From positions 18,131,034-18,195,033 of the forward strand of contig OZ024895.1 in the NCBI GenBank assembly GCA_964017195.1: a stretch of 64,000 nucleotides of DNA. Direction: 5' to 3'. Source of the DNA: Siderastrea radians (lineage: Eukaryota; Cnidaria; Anthozoa; Scleractinia; Rhizangiidae). The notes under the pieces were generated by a model. It was not told the origin of the DNA. It saw nothing but the letters and a program-made list of their open reading frames with translations, and ran no database searches. Shown here in pieces: positions 22,181 through 32,171 of this stretch (the first letter of the stretch is position 1; every line of letters starts with the position of its first letter). Position numbers and translations under genes: made by a program.

Positions 22181-23120
22181 TGATTGGTGCAAATCCCTGC
22201 CTGTAGTGTAGCAAATCTGAGTGCAGTCAAAGCTAATGTTCTCTTATTTAAACAACCAACATTGTCTCAGAAACAGGAGTTCATATTGTCTTCAGTTAAT
22301 AAAATTTCTTTTAAAATTACATAACAATCTTTGAATCTCAACTGGGGCTCAGATCACATAAAAATTTTAACCTCAAAACACTATTGTAAATCAGTTTTAT
22401 ATCATTGTTGTACTTCATGCGGGTCTACTCACTTTAGAAATTGAACATGGAGTGCATTAAAACATACCTTTGAAATGAATGATGTACTGAACAAAACCTC
22501 ATGAACGAATATTTGATTCTGAAATATAACTTTAATATTTAAAAAATATATTACTGCATTTATAGTTTAAAAATAACCACTCAAACAATATCATGTACTA
22601 AACAAACATTAAATAATATCTGCTTCTGAAATATAACTTTTAATATTTAAAAAATGAATGTTACTGCATTAACATTATAACCTAACTAATCAAACAATAT
22701 CTAAATAATAAATAACATTGAATCATAAAATATATCCTACAGTAAAAACCCGCGAGTATTAAAGAGACTCGGATTGCGTTCATTTTTTTGCTTTTTGGTT
22801 TTCCTGGCATTCTCACTCGTGTCCAATACACCCGAACTGAATCGGACCGACTGTAGGCACAGACGACCGGACTCAGCGGAAGTCAGGTCGCAAAATTTAT
22901 TACGCCTTACCGGAAGTAGATTCTAGCGGGGGTATGGGAAGAAGAAAGACCCTGGGAACGAGGTGGACCGGAAGTTAGCTGAAGGAGGCCCAGGGTACCA
23001 ATTGTTGGCGAACCGTCACGGCCCGAGACGGACTGTCACGACCCGTCACAGCAAAACTCGACCCGATTCACCGGAAGCCAGTTCGTGAACGAGGAAAATG
23101 GCAACCAAATGACATACATG

Positions 23121-23570
23121 TATACCTCGTTCTGAGTGTCAGACGAGTAATGGACACGCTTATCAATATAAACAGAGGAATGACAAAACTGTGCATGCAT
23201 GTATACCTCTTTCTAAGCGTGAGACGATCAATGGAGACGCGTATTCAAACGCAAGCAGACGAAAAATAAACCTACACGCGTATGTATACCTCGTTCTAAG
23301 CGTCAGACAAGCAATGGAGACGCTTGTAAAGACAAGCAGACGAAAAACAAAACTGCGTGTGTATGTATACCTCGTTCAAAGGTCAGACGAGCAGTCAGAC
23401 GAGCTATGTAGACGCTTGTAAACTTAAACAGACGAAAAAACAAAGCGACACATGCATGTATACCTCGTTCTAAGCGTCAGAAGAGCAATGGAGGCGCTTT
23501 TAATTGTGAACTGAAGCAGACGAAAAACTAAACTACACGTGCATGTATACCACGTTCTAAGCATTAGACG
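23121..23570 (+). repeat. Tandem array, ~81-93 bp unit, six copies
   Basis: Each unit starts at TATACCTCGTTCTAAGCGTC and continues AGACGAGCAATGGAGACGCTT ... GCAGACGAAAAAC. Starts are at 23121, 23202, 23285, 23366, 23459 and 23546; the last is partial. It lies inside the foldback-like element. Confidence 0.9.
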
Positions 23571-23676
23571 AGTATTTAAATCCACACGCCAGAAGAGTGC
23601 GATAAGTGCTATATCGGAGAGTGGTATAAAAGGAGTTGTGATCCATAATTTTTCCGATTCTCCGATTATTTCGATT

Positions 23677-23975
23677 GTTTAAACTTAAGGCGCGGATGAA
23701 AATCACAACACACCGATTAGAATTTTTTACTTTTTTAAGGGAAAACATGCGAACCGAAGCGGAAAACGCAAATGAACATACCCCCTATGCTTCATTCTTT
23801 AAACGTGAGGCAGGAATGAAAATCGCAACGTATCAATTTATCAATTTCCCTCTTTAGGAACTGAAAACACACGAGCCGAGGTAGGAAACGCAGATGAGCA
23901 TACGAAAGCGAACAAAGAAAAGTTATACATGAATGCTTTGTTCTTAAACGTGAGCCGGGGATGAAAATCACAAGG
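23677..23975 (+). repeat. Degenerate tandem repeat, ~120-145 bp unit, about three copies
   Basis: The anchor TTAAACGTGAGGCAGGAATG, then AAAATCGCAAC, recurs with changes near 23677, 23799 and 23945. It lies inside the foldback-like element. Confidence 0.65.
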
Positions 23976-25251
23976 GAGAATTTACAAGACCCGGTTCACT
24001 TCAAAGACTTTTTTAGATAGATTTTTACATAGATTTTTTAAATGTATAAACAGCCTTTTATGACCAAAACAATCAAATGATTAAGTAAACAAGGGAATCT
24101 TGTGGGCAGCGGACTTAATGGAGCGACATTAGCAGGTGAAATCCTCCATAAATATGGAAATTCGTCGAAATTTGCATAACAACAACTCAGCTGTTCAACA
24201 GAAATTCGTTAAGCGTGTGCAATGAAAGAAGAAAGCCTGCAAGAAAGGTGAAAATCGGACAGTTGCAACAATCAGACAATTGGAGTCTTGTTACAAGAAA
24301 CGTAAAAACGCAAACTACAGTATTAGATTCGCGCAATCGGAAAAATCGGACGAATCGTACAATCGCAGACTTGTTACGTACCCTAAGGTCGTTTTGCTAA
24401 AATCAAATAAATGGCGATCACAGTCTGCTCCTCCGAAACGTCCATATAACTGGTCGATCTCCAAAAGCGCGAACGTAGAAGCTGAGGACTTGAGGACTTT
24501 AAAACCTTCATTGAAACAGTTGAAAACCTCTTCGCCTCGCGTAAGTGCTATCGTCCCGGCGGATCTCTACGTTTACTAAGGCTAAAGGATTGTTTTTTTT
24601 TAACAGCCATTAATGAGCTCCTAATCACAAGCACATTACAAAGCGACGGAAAAACATTTACAATTTTAACTTTACTTTTTCCCACGTGAACGGAGTGCTG
24701 CGAGGACGCTGTCAGATTGCGTAACTGTTGGTTTCTACACAATAGGCCACTCAAGCAAAAAATTTCTCGCTCCTCGTCGGATCAAACTTATCCGAGTCTT
24801 TTAGCGTCAATCAGTGACAAACTATAAAACAGGCTTGAATGGTCTATTGTGTGAATTCAGCATTGATTCAATGTGACAGCGTCCTTGTAGGATCTTGTAG
24901 CGCTTATCATGCAAAGAAGTTAAGACGCTTTAACTAAAAAAGTTAAATTTACAAGACTAGTGTTTTCGCTGTTTTTTCGAGCGCTTCTCTTTAGTTGATC
25001 GTATACATGTATGGCTGTTGAATAGTCAAAAAACCCGTTAGCCTCATTGGACGGGAGATCCGCCGAGGCGGTAGCGCTTACGCGGGCTAGAAGTTTTTTT
25101 CCAATGAAAGATTTAAGTCCTCAGGTCTTCAGCCTTTACGTTCGCGCTTTTAGAGATCAAATTAGTCTTAAGATGTTTGGAAGGAATAGAGTTCGCTCTT
25201 GCTTTATTTTTCTCGCGGGGGATGACTTCCAATGAGACGGGCGGCGTTTTG

Positions 25252-25750
25252 CTAGACGGGTCGTATCCACCAGTGTGCGATCGAGTCGGTTCGCCGACAT
25301 TTCTACCCTCCCTCATACCGCTCTACTTGTATTTTTCTAAGTCTCTCGCGAACTGACTTCCGGTTTGTCGGGTCACAATTTGGTAGACGGGTCGTGACGG
25401 CCCGTGTCCGGTCGAGTCGGTCCGCCGACATTTCTACCCTCTCTGAAGCCCAAATGCCATATTTTTCTAAGTCTCTCGCGAATTGACTTCCAGTCTGCCG
25501 GTCGTGTTTTGTTCGGACGGGTCGTGACGGCCCGTGTCGGATCGACTCGGTCCACCGACATTTCTACCCTCGCTAAGGCCGACCTGCCATATTTTTCTAA
25601 GTCTCTCGCGAACTGACTTCCGGTTTGTCGGGTTGCGTTTGTTAGACAGGTCGTGACGGCCCGTGTCCGATCGACTCGGTCCGCCGACATTTCTACCCTC
25701 TCTGAAGCCGACCTGCCATATTCTTCTAAGTCTCTCGCGAACTGACTTCC
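25252..25750 (-). repeat. Tandem array, ~130-bp unit, four copies
   Basis: The GACGGG anchors at 25255, 25386, 25516 and 25645 give periods of 131, 130 and 129. Each unit contains GTCGTGACGGCCCGTGT, CGCCGACATTTCTACCCTC and CTAAGTCTCTCGCGAACTG. Because 130 is not a multiple of three, the minus-strand frame across it (25373-25879) encodes shifting repeats and is not a protein gene. Confidence 0.9.
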
Positions 25751-26089
25751 CCCTAAGACGGACCGTGCACTGCTGTAGTTGGTCCGACTCAGTTTGGGTG
25801 TATTGGACAACCCTCGTATGACGACTTCAAGGAAAGGAATAGCCCAGGGGCTGGTCTCAAGCCCTACACTCCTGGGCAAGGGAGTCCTTCACACTGCATT
25901 TATGTTTGAAAAGGTCAGCACACAGCACCACACACATGACACTCAACCTTTTTCTTTTATTTATGCTGTCTTCTAGTGCTGGCAAAACACTGTATTAAAG
26001 TTAAACATTTTATAGTCTAGGAAACCATTGTAATGCAGAATGCTCTCTATTTTGAAAATTCACATGTGAGGCCTGTTTCACTCCTGATT

Positions 26090-26258
26090 GGAGTGAAAAA
26101 AAACTCCGGCAAGGGATAATCACAAAAAAAAAATATCATGCACCGCTTTTACATTGGAAAAAAACATCTGCCTTGTTGGTCAGTGGGAAAAAAAAAATCT
26201 TTCCAAGGGGAAATCTTCCAACCCCCCCCCCCCCCTCAAAAGTCAAATGGTTCGCCCC
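26090..26258 (+). repeat. Dispersed repeat with GGGGCGAACCATTTGAC head, copy 2 (inverted)
   Basis: It ends with AAATCTTCCAACC, a C-run, and GTCAAATGGTTCGCCCC, the mirror of 21987-22042. It is preceded by A-rich tracts and ATATCATGCA, as in copy 1. Confidence 0.7.
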
Positions 26259-28071
26259 TTTGTTGTTTTAGTTATAATTTAACTATTTACTTACGTATTT
26301 CATTTTTGGTTTAGTTAGTTACCCCGCCTGTATGTATATTATTAATATATATTCAATGTAAATTTGCATGCTCTTTGTACTGTTATGCAACTTTTTTCAA
26401 ACTTTTGTTTTGTAATCAATTTGTTTGACTGTAAATAAAGTGAGTCGGTTTTTAAAAAAAGTAAAGCGGTTTGTTGAGTAATCTATGTACTTATAGTGAC
26501 GCTATATATCTTATCCATGGTTAGCATTAATTTCAGCTAGTAAAGCTGATTTGACGTATGTCTGTTTTGACAAGGAAAAATGAGTTGAAGAGTATGAATT
26601 TCCATGTTTCCCATTCGCGATGTGGTCATCTTTGTCTAATTCAACTGTGTGGTACAGTTACTACACTTAAAATTTCTGTATTTAATTTCCTCTATTAACC
26701 TTTTCACCGCAGTTATACCCAAGTTCGATGCTGCAATTCCCAAATATTATTTCTCGAAATATAGAGAAACCAGGTGAGAGAAACAAATAGAAGCAAAGAA
26801 ACGTCCTTGCTGACTAGCTTTCATTCTAACGGTCACTGCAAGATTTTTTTACGATTCAAAAGTAAGAGCCAGCTTGTAAATACTAGTTAATCAATGTTTT
26901 CGAGAAGTATACCGTAAATTCTCTTCGGTGACTTCATCATGAATGTTCTTTATCACACGAGCCTTTAGGCAAGTGCGTATATGAAAGAAAAATCAAACAA
27001 AGAGTGGGATATATATGATGTTCACGAGATGAGTGTTTGCGTGACTATTTTATCTCATACCTATAAAAAGCCTTTTTGCACTTGTTTATTAAGATTTTTG
27101 AGAATTTTCCAAAAATTTCCCAAGATTTTCTCTTGGCTTTTCGAAAGTCTTTTATCACTTCCGTCGAGCCCTTCCGTGTAATTATGGCCTGAAGGTCATC
27201 TGAATGTTTCCATCCATTTTCTAGAATTTTCCGATTATTACCGAAGACTTCCGAAGATCCCCGAGGACGATCTGAGGACGTTAACTAGACTATGTCCCAA
27301 ATTCATGTCAAGCTTAGCCCACCAGTTCATTCTGCTGTACCCAGCAATGCAAAACTGCGATGAACATGGAGGAAATGCCATAAATATTACTCGTGAGACA
27401 CTGCAAATTATGAAACAGCTTTCTAGCTTTGTTTGGATAGGCTATCTGCATTCTTCTCGGCGTGAGATAAAGTAATAATAAACAGCAACACAGGGAAGAA
27501 ATGGCTGATAGCTATAAATTGAATGGTAACGCTTTATGAATTTCTCCACAAACGAAAGAGAAACCATATCACTAGAATACTGTTGAATAGCTGGCATTTG
27601 AATGGCAGCAGTTTACTACACTAGGTATCTTAAAGCCATTCAATTCATGGTATAATTTGCACTTTAAAATCTCCTTCAACAAAGCAATGCATGCGTACCT
27701 TGGGTTTAGGGCTTTTTGGCGACCACGATGTTCAGCGAATTTAGTGAGGTCATTGGTAAAGTCGCTAATTTGAGTTTTCGCTGAATTTAGAATTTGTTTT
27801 AAGGGTGACGAAATTAAAGTTGTTAAAATCGTTTTGAAATAATTTCGAAATCGTTTAAATTAGTAGTCACGGAATCCTCAGGGAATGAAATTGCCAGATC
27901 AAGTTGTCGATAAAAAAGTAACCTTATGGTAGGTCCCATGTTTAAATAGGTCCTGCAAAAGTGATGGGGTACAAAAATGTTAACACGTACTTCATAATGA
28001 ACTCTTTTTTTCTTTTCACAAAAAACAGGGACTGTCTTCAGGTACTGTTTACGACTATCATTTTGAACTTC
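26259..28071. other. No recognised gene
   Basis: AT-rich intergenic DNA downstream of the second GPCR. A short run at 27090-27290 is rich in TTCCGAAGACTTCCGAAGAT-like words, a low-complexity repeat. No polyadenylation site for the GPCR was pinned down. Confidence 0.5.
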
Positions 28072-29106
28072 TCACTGATTGTCATTGTGGCTTTCCTGAA
28101 AACTTCGAAAATGTATATTCATAACTGTGTCAGCGTTTCTGGGTCGTAACGTATTTGAACAATTGAAAATTCGCTTGAAAGCCGCCCTGAATTGCCTACA
28201 CCTAATCGAATATACCCACGGATTGCTTGCAGAACTAAAATAAGCCAGCAATGAAACCCACATCCACACTTCACGCTCTAACTTGGTCAATGTTTCTTGA
28301 TCTTTGGGATTCTTAGAGCTTGATAAGCCGAGCTGTATCGCTGCTGTGACAAGACTTGGGACCCAAAGCACGATGAAAAGCAAAATCACAATAGCCACAG
28401 TAATGGCAGTTTTTCTGTGGTTCACTTGGGAATGCGTGTTTTTGCCTCTCCAAGCGCTCGGGACCGCAGCTGTTGCCACGGAGTTTTCGTGCAAAATCTT
28501 TTGAACTTGTTGTCTGACCGCTTTGAAAATTCTCAAGTAGCAAAACGTAATGATTATGAACGGCAAAATGCATGTTATGACCCCCATAACAAGCCAGAGA
28601 ATCGATAAATGTTGTGGTTCGTCGGTGAAGAGACGAACGCTTGCAAAGACCAAAGAGCTTATCCATACGGAAGCGGTTGCAATCAAACAGTGTTTTAGAG
28701 ATGAGAGCTCTTCGTATCGAAACCCAAAATTCACGGCGATGTAACGGTCGACGCTTATTGCCGTTAAACCAAAAGTTGTCGCTACTACAGCCTGAATCCA
28801 AGCGAAGTCTTCCACCTTGTCGAACACAGAACCTTTAATCGGGCGCTCCGGGTGTAGATAACTGAAAATTAAAGCTTTGTAGGCCAGAAGGGGATTGAGC
28901 AGAATTCCAACTACCAAATCAGCCGAAGCTAGCGAAGCTATAAAAAAATTGGAGATTGAATGCAAAGTCTTTGTCCGGTAAATAGCGATTAAAACAATTG
29001 CGTTTCCTCCAATAGCTATAACACCAGAAATGCAGCTCAACAAAGCCAGAACGATGAATTCTGGCGATTTTGCAGCAATGGCTGGCGGGTTAACTGTTTC
29101 GTTCAT
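28072..29106 (-). CDS. Class A GPCR, MECA-cluster-like orphan receptor A
   Basis: A single-exon, 344-residue seven-helix receptor starting at ATG 29106, with an N-glycosylation site (NET) at residue 2. Landmarks: N35 in TM1 (GGNAIV), D63 in TM2 (LASADL), DRY at 120-122, LWVP at 247-250 in TM6, and NPWVY at 295-299 in TM7, followed by a basic, amphipathic helix 8 (FRAAFKRIF). Neither the top of TM3 nor ECL2 carries the usual cysteine. That absence is known in melanocortin, EDG/LPA and cannabinoid receptors, so I place it near that group; ligand unknown. The C-tail is short. The nearest relative in the window is the receptor at 37679-38641. The extent matches the family, with no break. Confidence 0.92.
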   Translation of the reverse strand: MNETVNPPAIAAKSPEFIVLALLSCISGVIAIGGNAIVLIAIYRTKTLHSISNFFIASLASADLVVGILLNPLLAYKALIFSYLHPERPIKGSVFDKVEDFAWIQAVVATTFGLTAISVDRYIAVNFGFRYEELSSLKHCLIATASVWISSLVFASVRLFTDEPQHLSILWLVMGVITCILPFIIITFCYLRIFKAVRQQVQKILHENSVATAAVPSAWRGKNTHSQVNHRKTAITVAIVILLFIVLWVPSLVTAAIQLGLSSSKNPKDQETLTKLEREVWMWVSLLAYFSSASNPWVYSIRCRQFRAAFKRIFNCSNTLRPRNADTVMNIHFRSFQESHNDNQ

Positions 29107-29435
29107 TGCTAGTCGTTTCCGAAAGCCACCGTTTGAAGTTCTTGGGTAAAATTTAGAGTTTTTGTTGTGCTTTAGCCGTCTTGCAGCTACAAATTTTTTG
29201 CAACCAGCTGTCGCGGTTATAATTTTCGAAACCCTTTCCTCAGAAACAAGGGATTACATGCATTAAATCATTTTCTCTCTTTATTAAATAAATAAAACAT
29301 GTTTTTATATTAGTATAAGTCTGATCTGACCAATCATCGGTCGTCACAAACAGGTAATTCAAAACGCAATCAATTTAGAACTAGTGCTGTAACTATGAAA
29401 GCTGATTCCTTAATAAAGGCCTTTGTTACAAGCCA
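29107..29435. other. Upstream flank of receptor A
   Basis: AT-rich, no motif recognised. The promoter or 5' UTR of receptor A probably lies here. Confidence 0.4.
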
Positions 29436-30976
29436 GAAGAAGTTTCAAAGTATTTTTAACCGGTTTTAATGATGTTTTATTCAATGGCATCTCGAAAATC
29501 AATTTCTTGATACTTTTTCTTGAAGTTTAATAACTTACAAGAACTCAAAAACCGTCATTGATATTTTATGTTCTTTTTGGCCCATACATTAATGTAAGCA
29601 AACTTCACCAAAGACAGAGAAAATGACTTTTTTGGCGTGAAGTTAATTTATCTCTGTTTGTTTATGGGGGCGCAGTGTCTGACTTATGTGTTCTGCTGAC
29701 TGAAAAGTTGTTTTTATGAAAATAAACGAAGAAAAATTAGTAAAATAGCGTATTTCCATCGAAATTAAAATGTTTAGTTTGCATTCCCTGTCAAAACCTT
29801 TCGAGCACTGGCCACTAGTGATTCGAGGGGAAAATATTTAGCTATATATACGGTCCTAAATTAGATCCATAAAAAGATCCAATAATGCCAGAAATGCAGA
29901 TGCCAAAGACAGCTCTGTCTCAAGCTTACTCCACAAGACCGAAAGGTGATAATGGGTATTTGAGAAGAAGTTTCAAAGTATTTTTAATCATGTTTTATTT
30001 CATCGCATATCGTAAGTCAATTTCTTGGTACTTTTTCTTGAAGATTAATAACTTACAAGAACTCAAAAACCGTCATTGATATTTTATGTTCTTTTTGGCC
30101 CATACAAAACATTAACGTAAGCAAACTTCACCAAAGACAAAGAAAATGACTTTTTGGCGCGATGTTAATTTTTCTCTGTTTGTTTATGGGACGCAGTGTC
30201 TGACCTATAGTCTTGTGCTAACTGTAAGGTTGTTTTTATGCCAATAAACCAGGAAAAAAAACTATTAAGATAGCGCATTTCCATCGTAGTTCGAATGTTT
30301 AGTTTGCATTCGCTGTCAAAACCTTTCGAGCACTGGCCACTAGTGGTTCGAGGGGAAAATATTTAAGCTATATATACGGCCCTGAATTAGATCCATGAAA
30401 CGATCCAATAATGCCAGAAATGCAGATGCCAAAGACAGCTCTGTCTCAAGCTTACACGACAAGACCGAAAGGTGATAATGGGTATTTGAGAAGAAATTTC
30501 AACGTATTTTTAATGTTTTATTTCATCGCATATCGTAAGTCAATTTCCTGATACTTTTTTCTTGAAGATTAATAAATTACAAGAACTCAAAAACCATCAT
30601 TAATAATTTTATGTTCTTTTCAAACTTCACAAAAGGCAGAGAAAATGACCTTTTTGGCGTGATGTTAATTTTTCTCTGTTTGTTTAAGGGGGCGCAGTGT
30701 CTGACTTATAGTCTTGTGCTAACTGAAAAGTTGTTTTTATACCAGTACACCAGGAAAAAGTTATTAAAATAGAACATTTCCATCGTAGTTCAAATGTTTA
30801 GTTTGCATTCGCTGTCAAAACCTTTCGAGCACTGGCCACTAGTGGTTCGAGAGGAAGATATTTAGCTATCAGTATACGGCCCTGAATTAGATCCATGAAA
30901 CGATCCTATACAGATACCAAGGCCAGCTCTGTCTCAAGCTTACACGACAAGACCGAAAGGTGCTAATGGATATTTG
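29436..30976 (+). repeat. ~526-bp tandem triplication
   Basis: There are three consecutive copies: 29436-29963, 29964-30489 and 30490-30976. Each begins GAAGAAGTTTCAAAGTATTT and ends near GACCGAAAGGTGATAATGGG. Shared landmarks include GTCAAAACCTTTCGAGCACT, CACTAGTG, and a TATATATACGG stretch. Copy 3 is shorter because two small pieces are missing. Copies 2 and 3 look more alike than either is to copy 1. No reading frame is conserved. Confidence 0.9.
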
Positions 30977-31133
30977 TAATCGCCTTACAGCTTTGGGATT
31001 GTCTTTCGTGCTTTCTTTACTATTCGAACGAGGCGTTGCTAATTTTGCGATCCGACAACATCAGAATTGAGAAAGCTGTATTACCTATACCGCATGGCAA
31101 GACATTTGTGGGTTCTAATTTTGTGACTGTGGC

Positions 31134-31149
31134 AAGGTTCTTTACGATC
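31134..31149 (+). repeat. Target-site duplication, left copy (LINE)
   Basis: AAGGTTCTTTACGATC, repeated at 36240-36255 immediately after the poly(A) tail. The first A could belong to the tail, so the duplication is 15 or 16 bp. Confidence 0.95.
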
Positions 31150-31182
31150 GCCGAAGAACCCAGTCTGCATGAAATTAAAAGT

Positions 31183-31902
31183 ATGTTAGTAGAAATTCAA
31201 ATAACAGTTTCTGACATCCAACGTAGGAACAACCAATTTGCTGAAGAAATAATTTCACTCCGAAGCAGCATAGAATCTCAGAAGAGAGAGTTGGATGCCA
31301 CTAAAACGGAGCTCAAGAAGGTAAAGACTGTAAACGATCGATTGCAAAAGGAACTCGAAGATGTCAGAGCTAAAGCGGAGGAACGGGAGGCAGAAATAGA
31401 GGAACTGTATGATCTTCAGGACAAGTTGGAGCAATATACCAGAAAACAGTCCTTAGAGATACATGGAATTCCTGAAAGTGTCTACAGCTCCACAGACGAA
31501 GCAGTAATTAAAGTAGCAGAGGCACTTGATGTTGAAATAGGCCTGGAGGACATTGATATATCACACAAGCTCCACAGCGAAGGTGAGAAACCGATCATAG
31601 TTAAATTTACTAGTCATAAAGCTAAGTCAAGACTTTACAAGAGGAGAACTGGCCTAAAGAATATTAAGTTGTCAGACCTTTTCCCGACGGCGTCTTCTGC
31701 AGCACGAGTGGAAGGAAAGAAAATATTTATTAATGAGAACCTAACATCGTATAGGAAAGGATTAGTGAAAAAAGCCAACGAGAAAAGAAGACAGGGTATG
31801 CTTGTAAGTGTATGGACTCTTGATGGAAAAGTGTTTGTCAAAACGTCGCCAGGAGGAACACCAATTAGAATTTTCGATCATAACGACCTCGAATGTCTCT
31901 GA
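31183..31902 (+). CDS. LINE ORF1 protein (coiled coil plus RNA-binding domain)
   Basis: ORF1p-type nucleic-acid-binding protein, 239 residues from the first in-frame ATG. Residues about 10-90 form a heptad-rich coiled coil (RELDATKTELKKV, LQKELEDVRAKAEE). Next comes an RRM-like section beginning RKQSLEIHGIPE and a basic C-terminal part (YRKGLVKKANEKRRQG), the layout of L1-type ORF1p. It would trimerise and coat the element RNA in cytoplasmic particles. The open frame continues upstream to 31036, but only through a TTG and across the insertion junction, so those 49 codons include host flank. The true start may be slightly upstream and lost. Confidence 0.85.
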   Translation: MLVEIQITVSDIQRRNNQFAEEIISLRSSIESQKRELDATKTELKKVKTVNDRLQKELEDVRAKAEEREAEIEELYDLQDKLEQYTRKQSLEIHGIPESVYSSTDEAVIKVAEALDVEIGLEDIDISHKLHSEGEKPIIVKFTSHKAKSRLYKRRTGLKNIKLSDLFPTASSAARVEGKKIFINENLTSYRKGLVKKANEKRRQGMLVSVWTLDGKVFVKTSPGGTPIRIFDHNDLECL

Positions 31903-32171
31903 TTTGAATTGTCAGAAAAATTTCAGTTATGCTCTTAATCAGCCTGCAAGACATAGTTATTTTCACCTAGCTTTTCTTTTGTCAACCGGGAAAGGATTTA
32001 CTGGGTACTGAAAGAAGGTACTACTCCAAAAGTCGATTTTATTTTGTTCAGTGTTGTTTGCTGTTTTTTTTTTTGTTTGTTTGTTTCCAGTAACTTTATT
32101 GCTATTTCGGTTATACTTTTTGCTCGTGTAAACTTAGATAATTACCATAATCACTTGCTGTATACTGTAAT

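Larger units (their letters stand above)
22820..25809. mobile_element. ~3-kb inverted-repeat element built of tandem sub-repeats (foldback-like)
   Basis: The ends are TGTCCAATACACCC and GGGTGTATTGGACA, extended by similar sequence (AACTGAxTCGGACCxACT). The mirrored region continues into sub-repeats: the left end has about one ~130-bp unit (CGTCACGGCCC ... GGAAGYCAGTTCG) and the right end has four in the opposite direction. Two further arrays fill the middle. No transposase was seen. Inverted repeats made of tandem units resemble foldback elements; this comparison is architectural only. Flanks CTCACTCGT and AACCCTCGT agree at 6 of 9 bases, too weak to call a target duplication. Confidence 0.65.

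Noticed and set aside
23121..25750. CRISPR-like array
   Set aside because: Units are 81-131 bp with no short conserved repeat and unique spacer pattern, no cas genes, and a eukaryotic setting.
22820..25809. Firm target-site duplication for the foldback-like element
   Set aside because: CTCACTCGT and AACCCTCGT share only six of nine bases, within chance for this composition.
25373..25879. 168-codon minus-strand frame with repeated SQFARDLE and ADRVDRTRAV peptides
   Set aside because: It is produced by the ~130-bp tandem repeat; the period is not a multiple of three, so the peptide repeats drift in frame.
31036..31182. First 49 codons of the long ORF1 frame
   Set aside because: It starts at TTG and crosses the target-site duplication into host DNA; the first ATG is at 31183.
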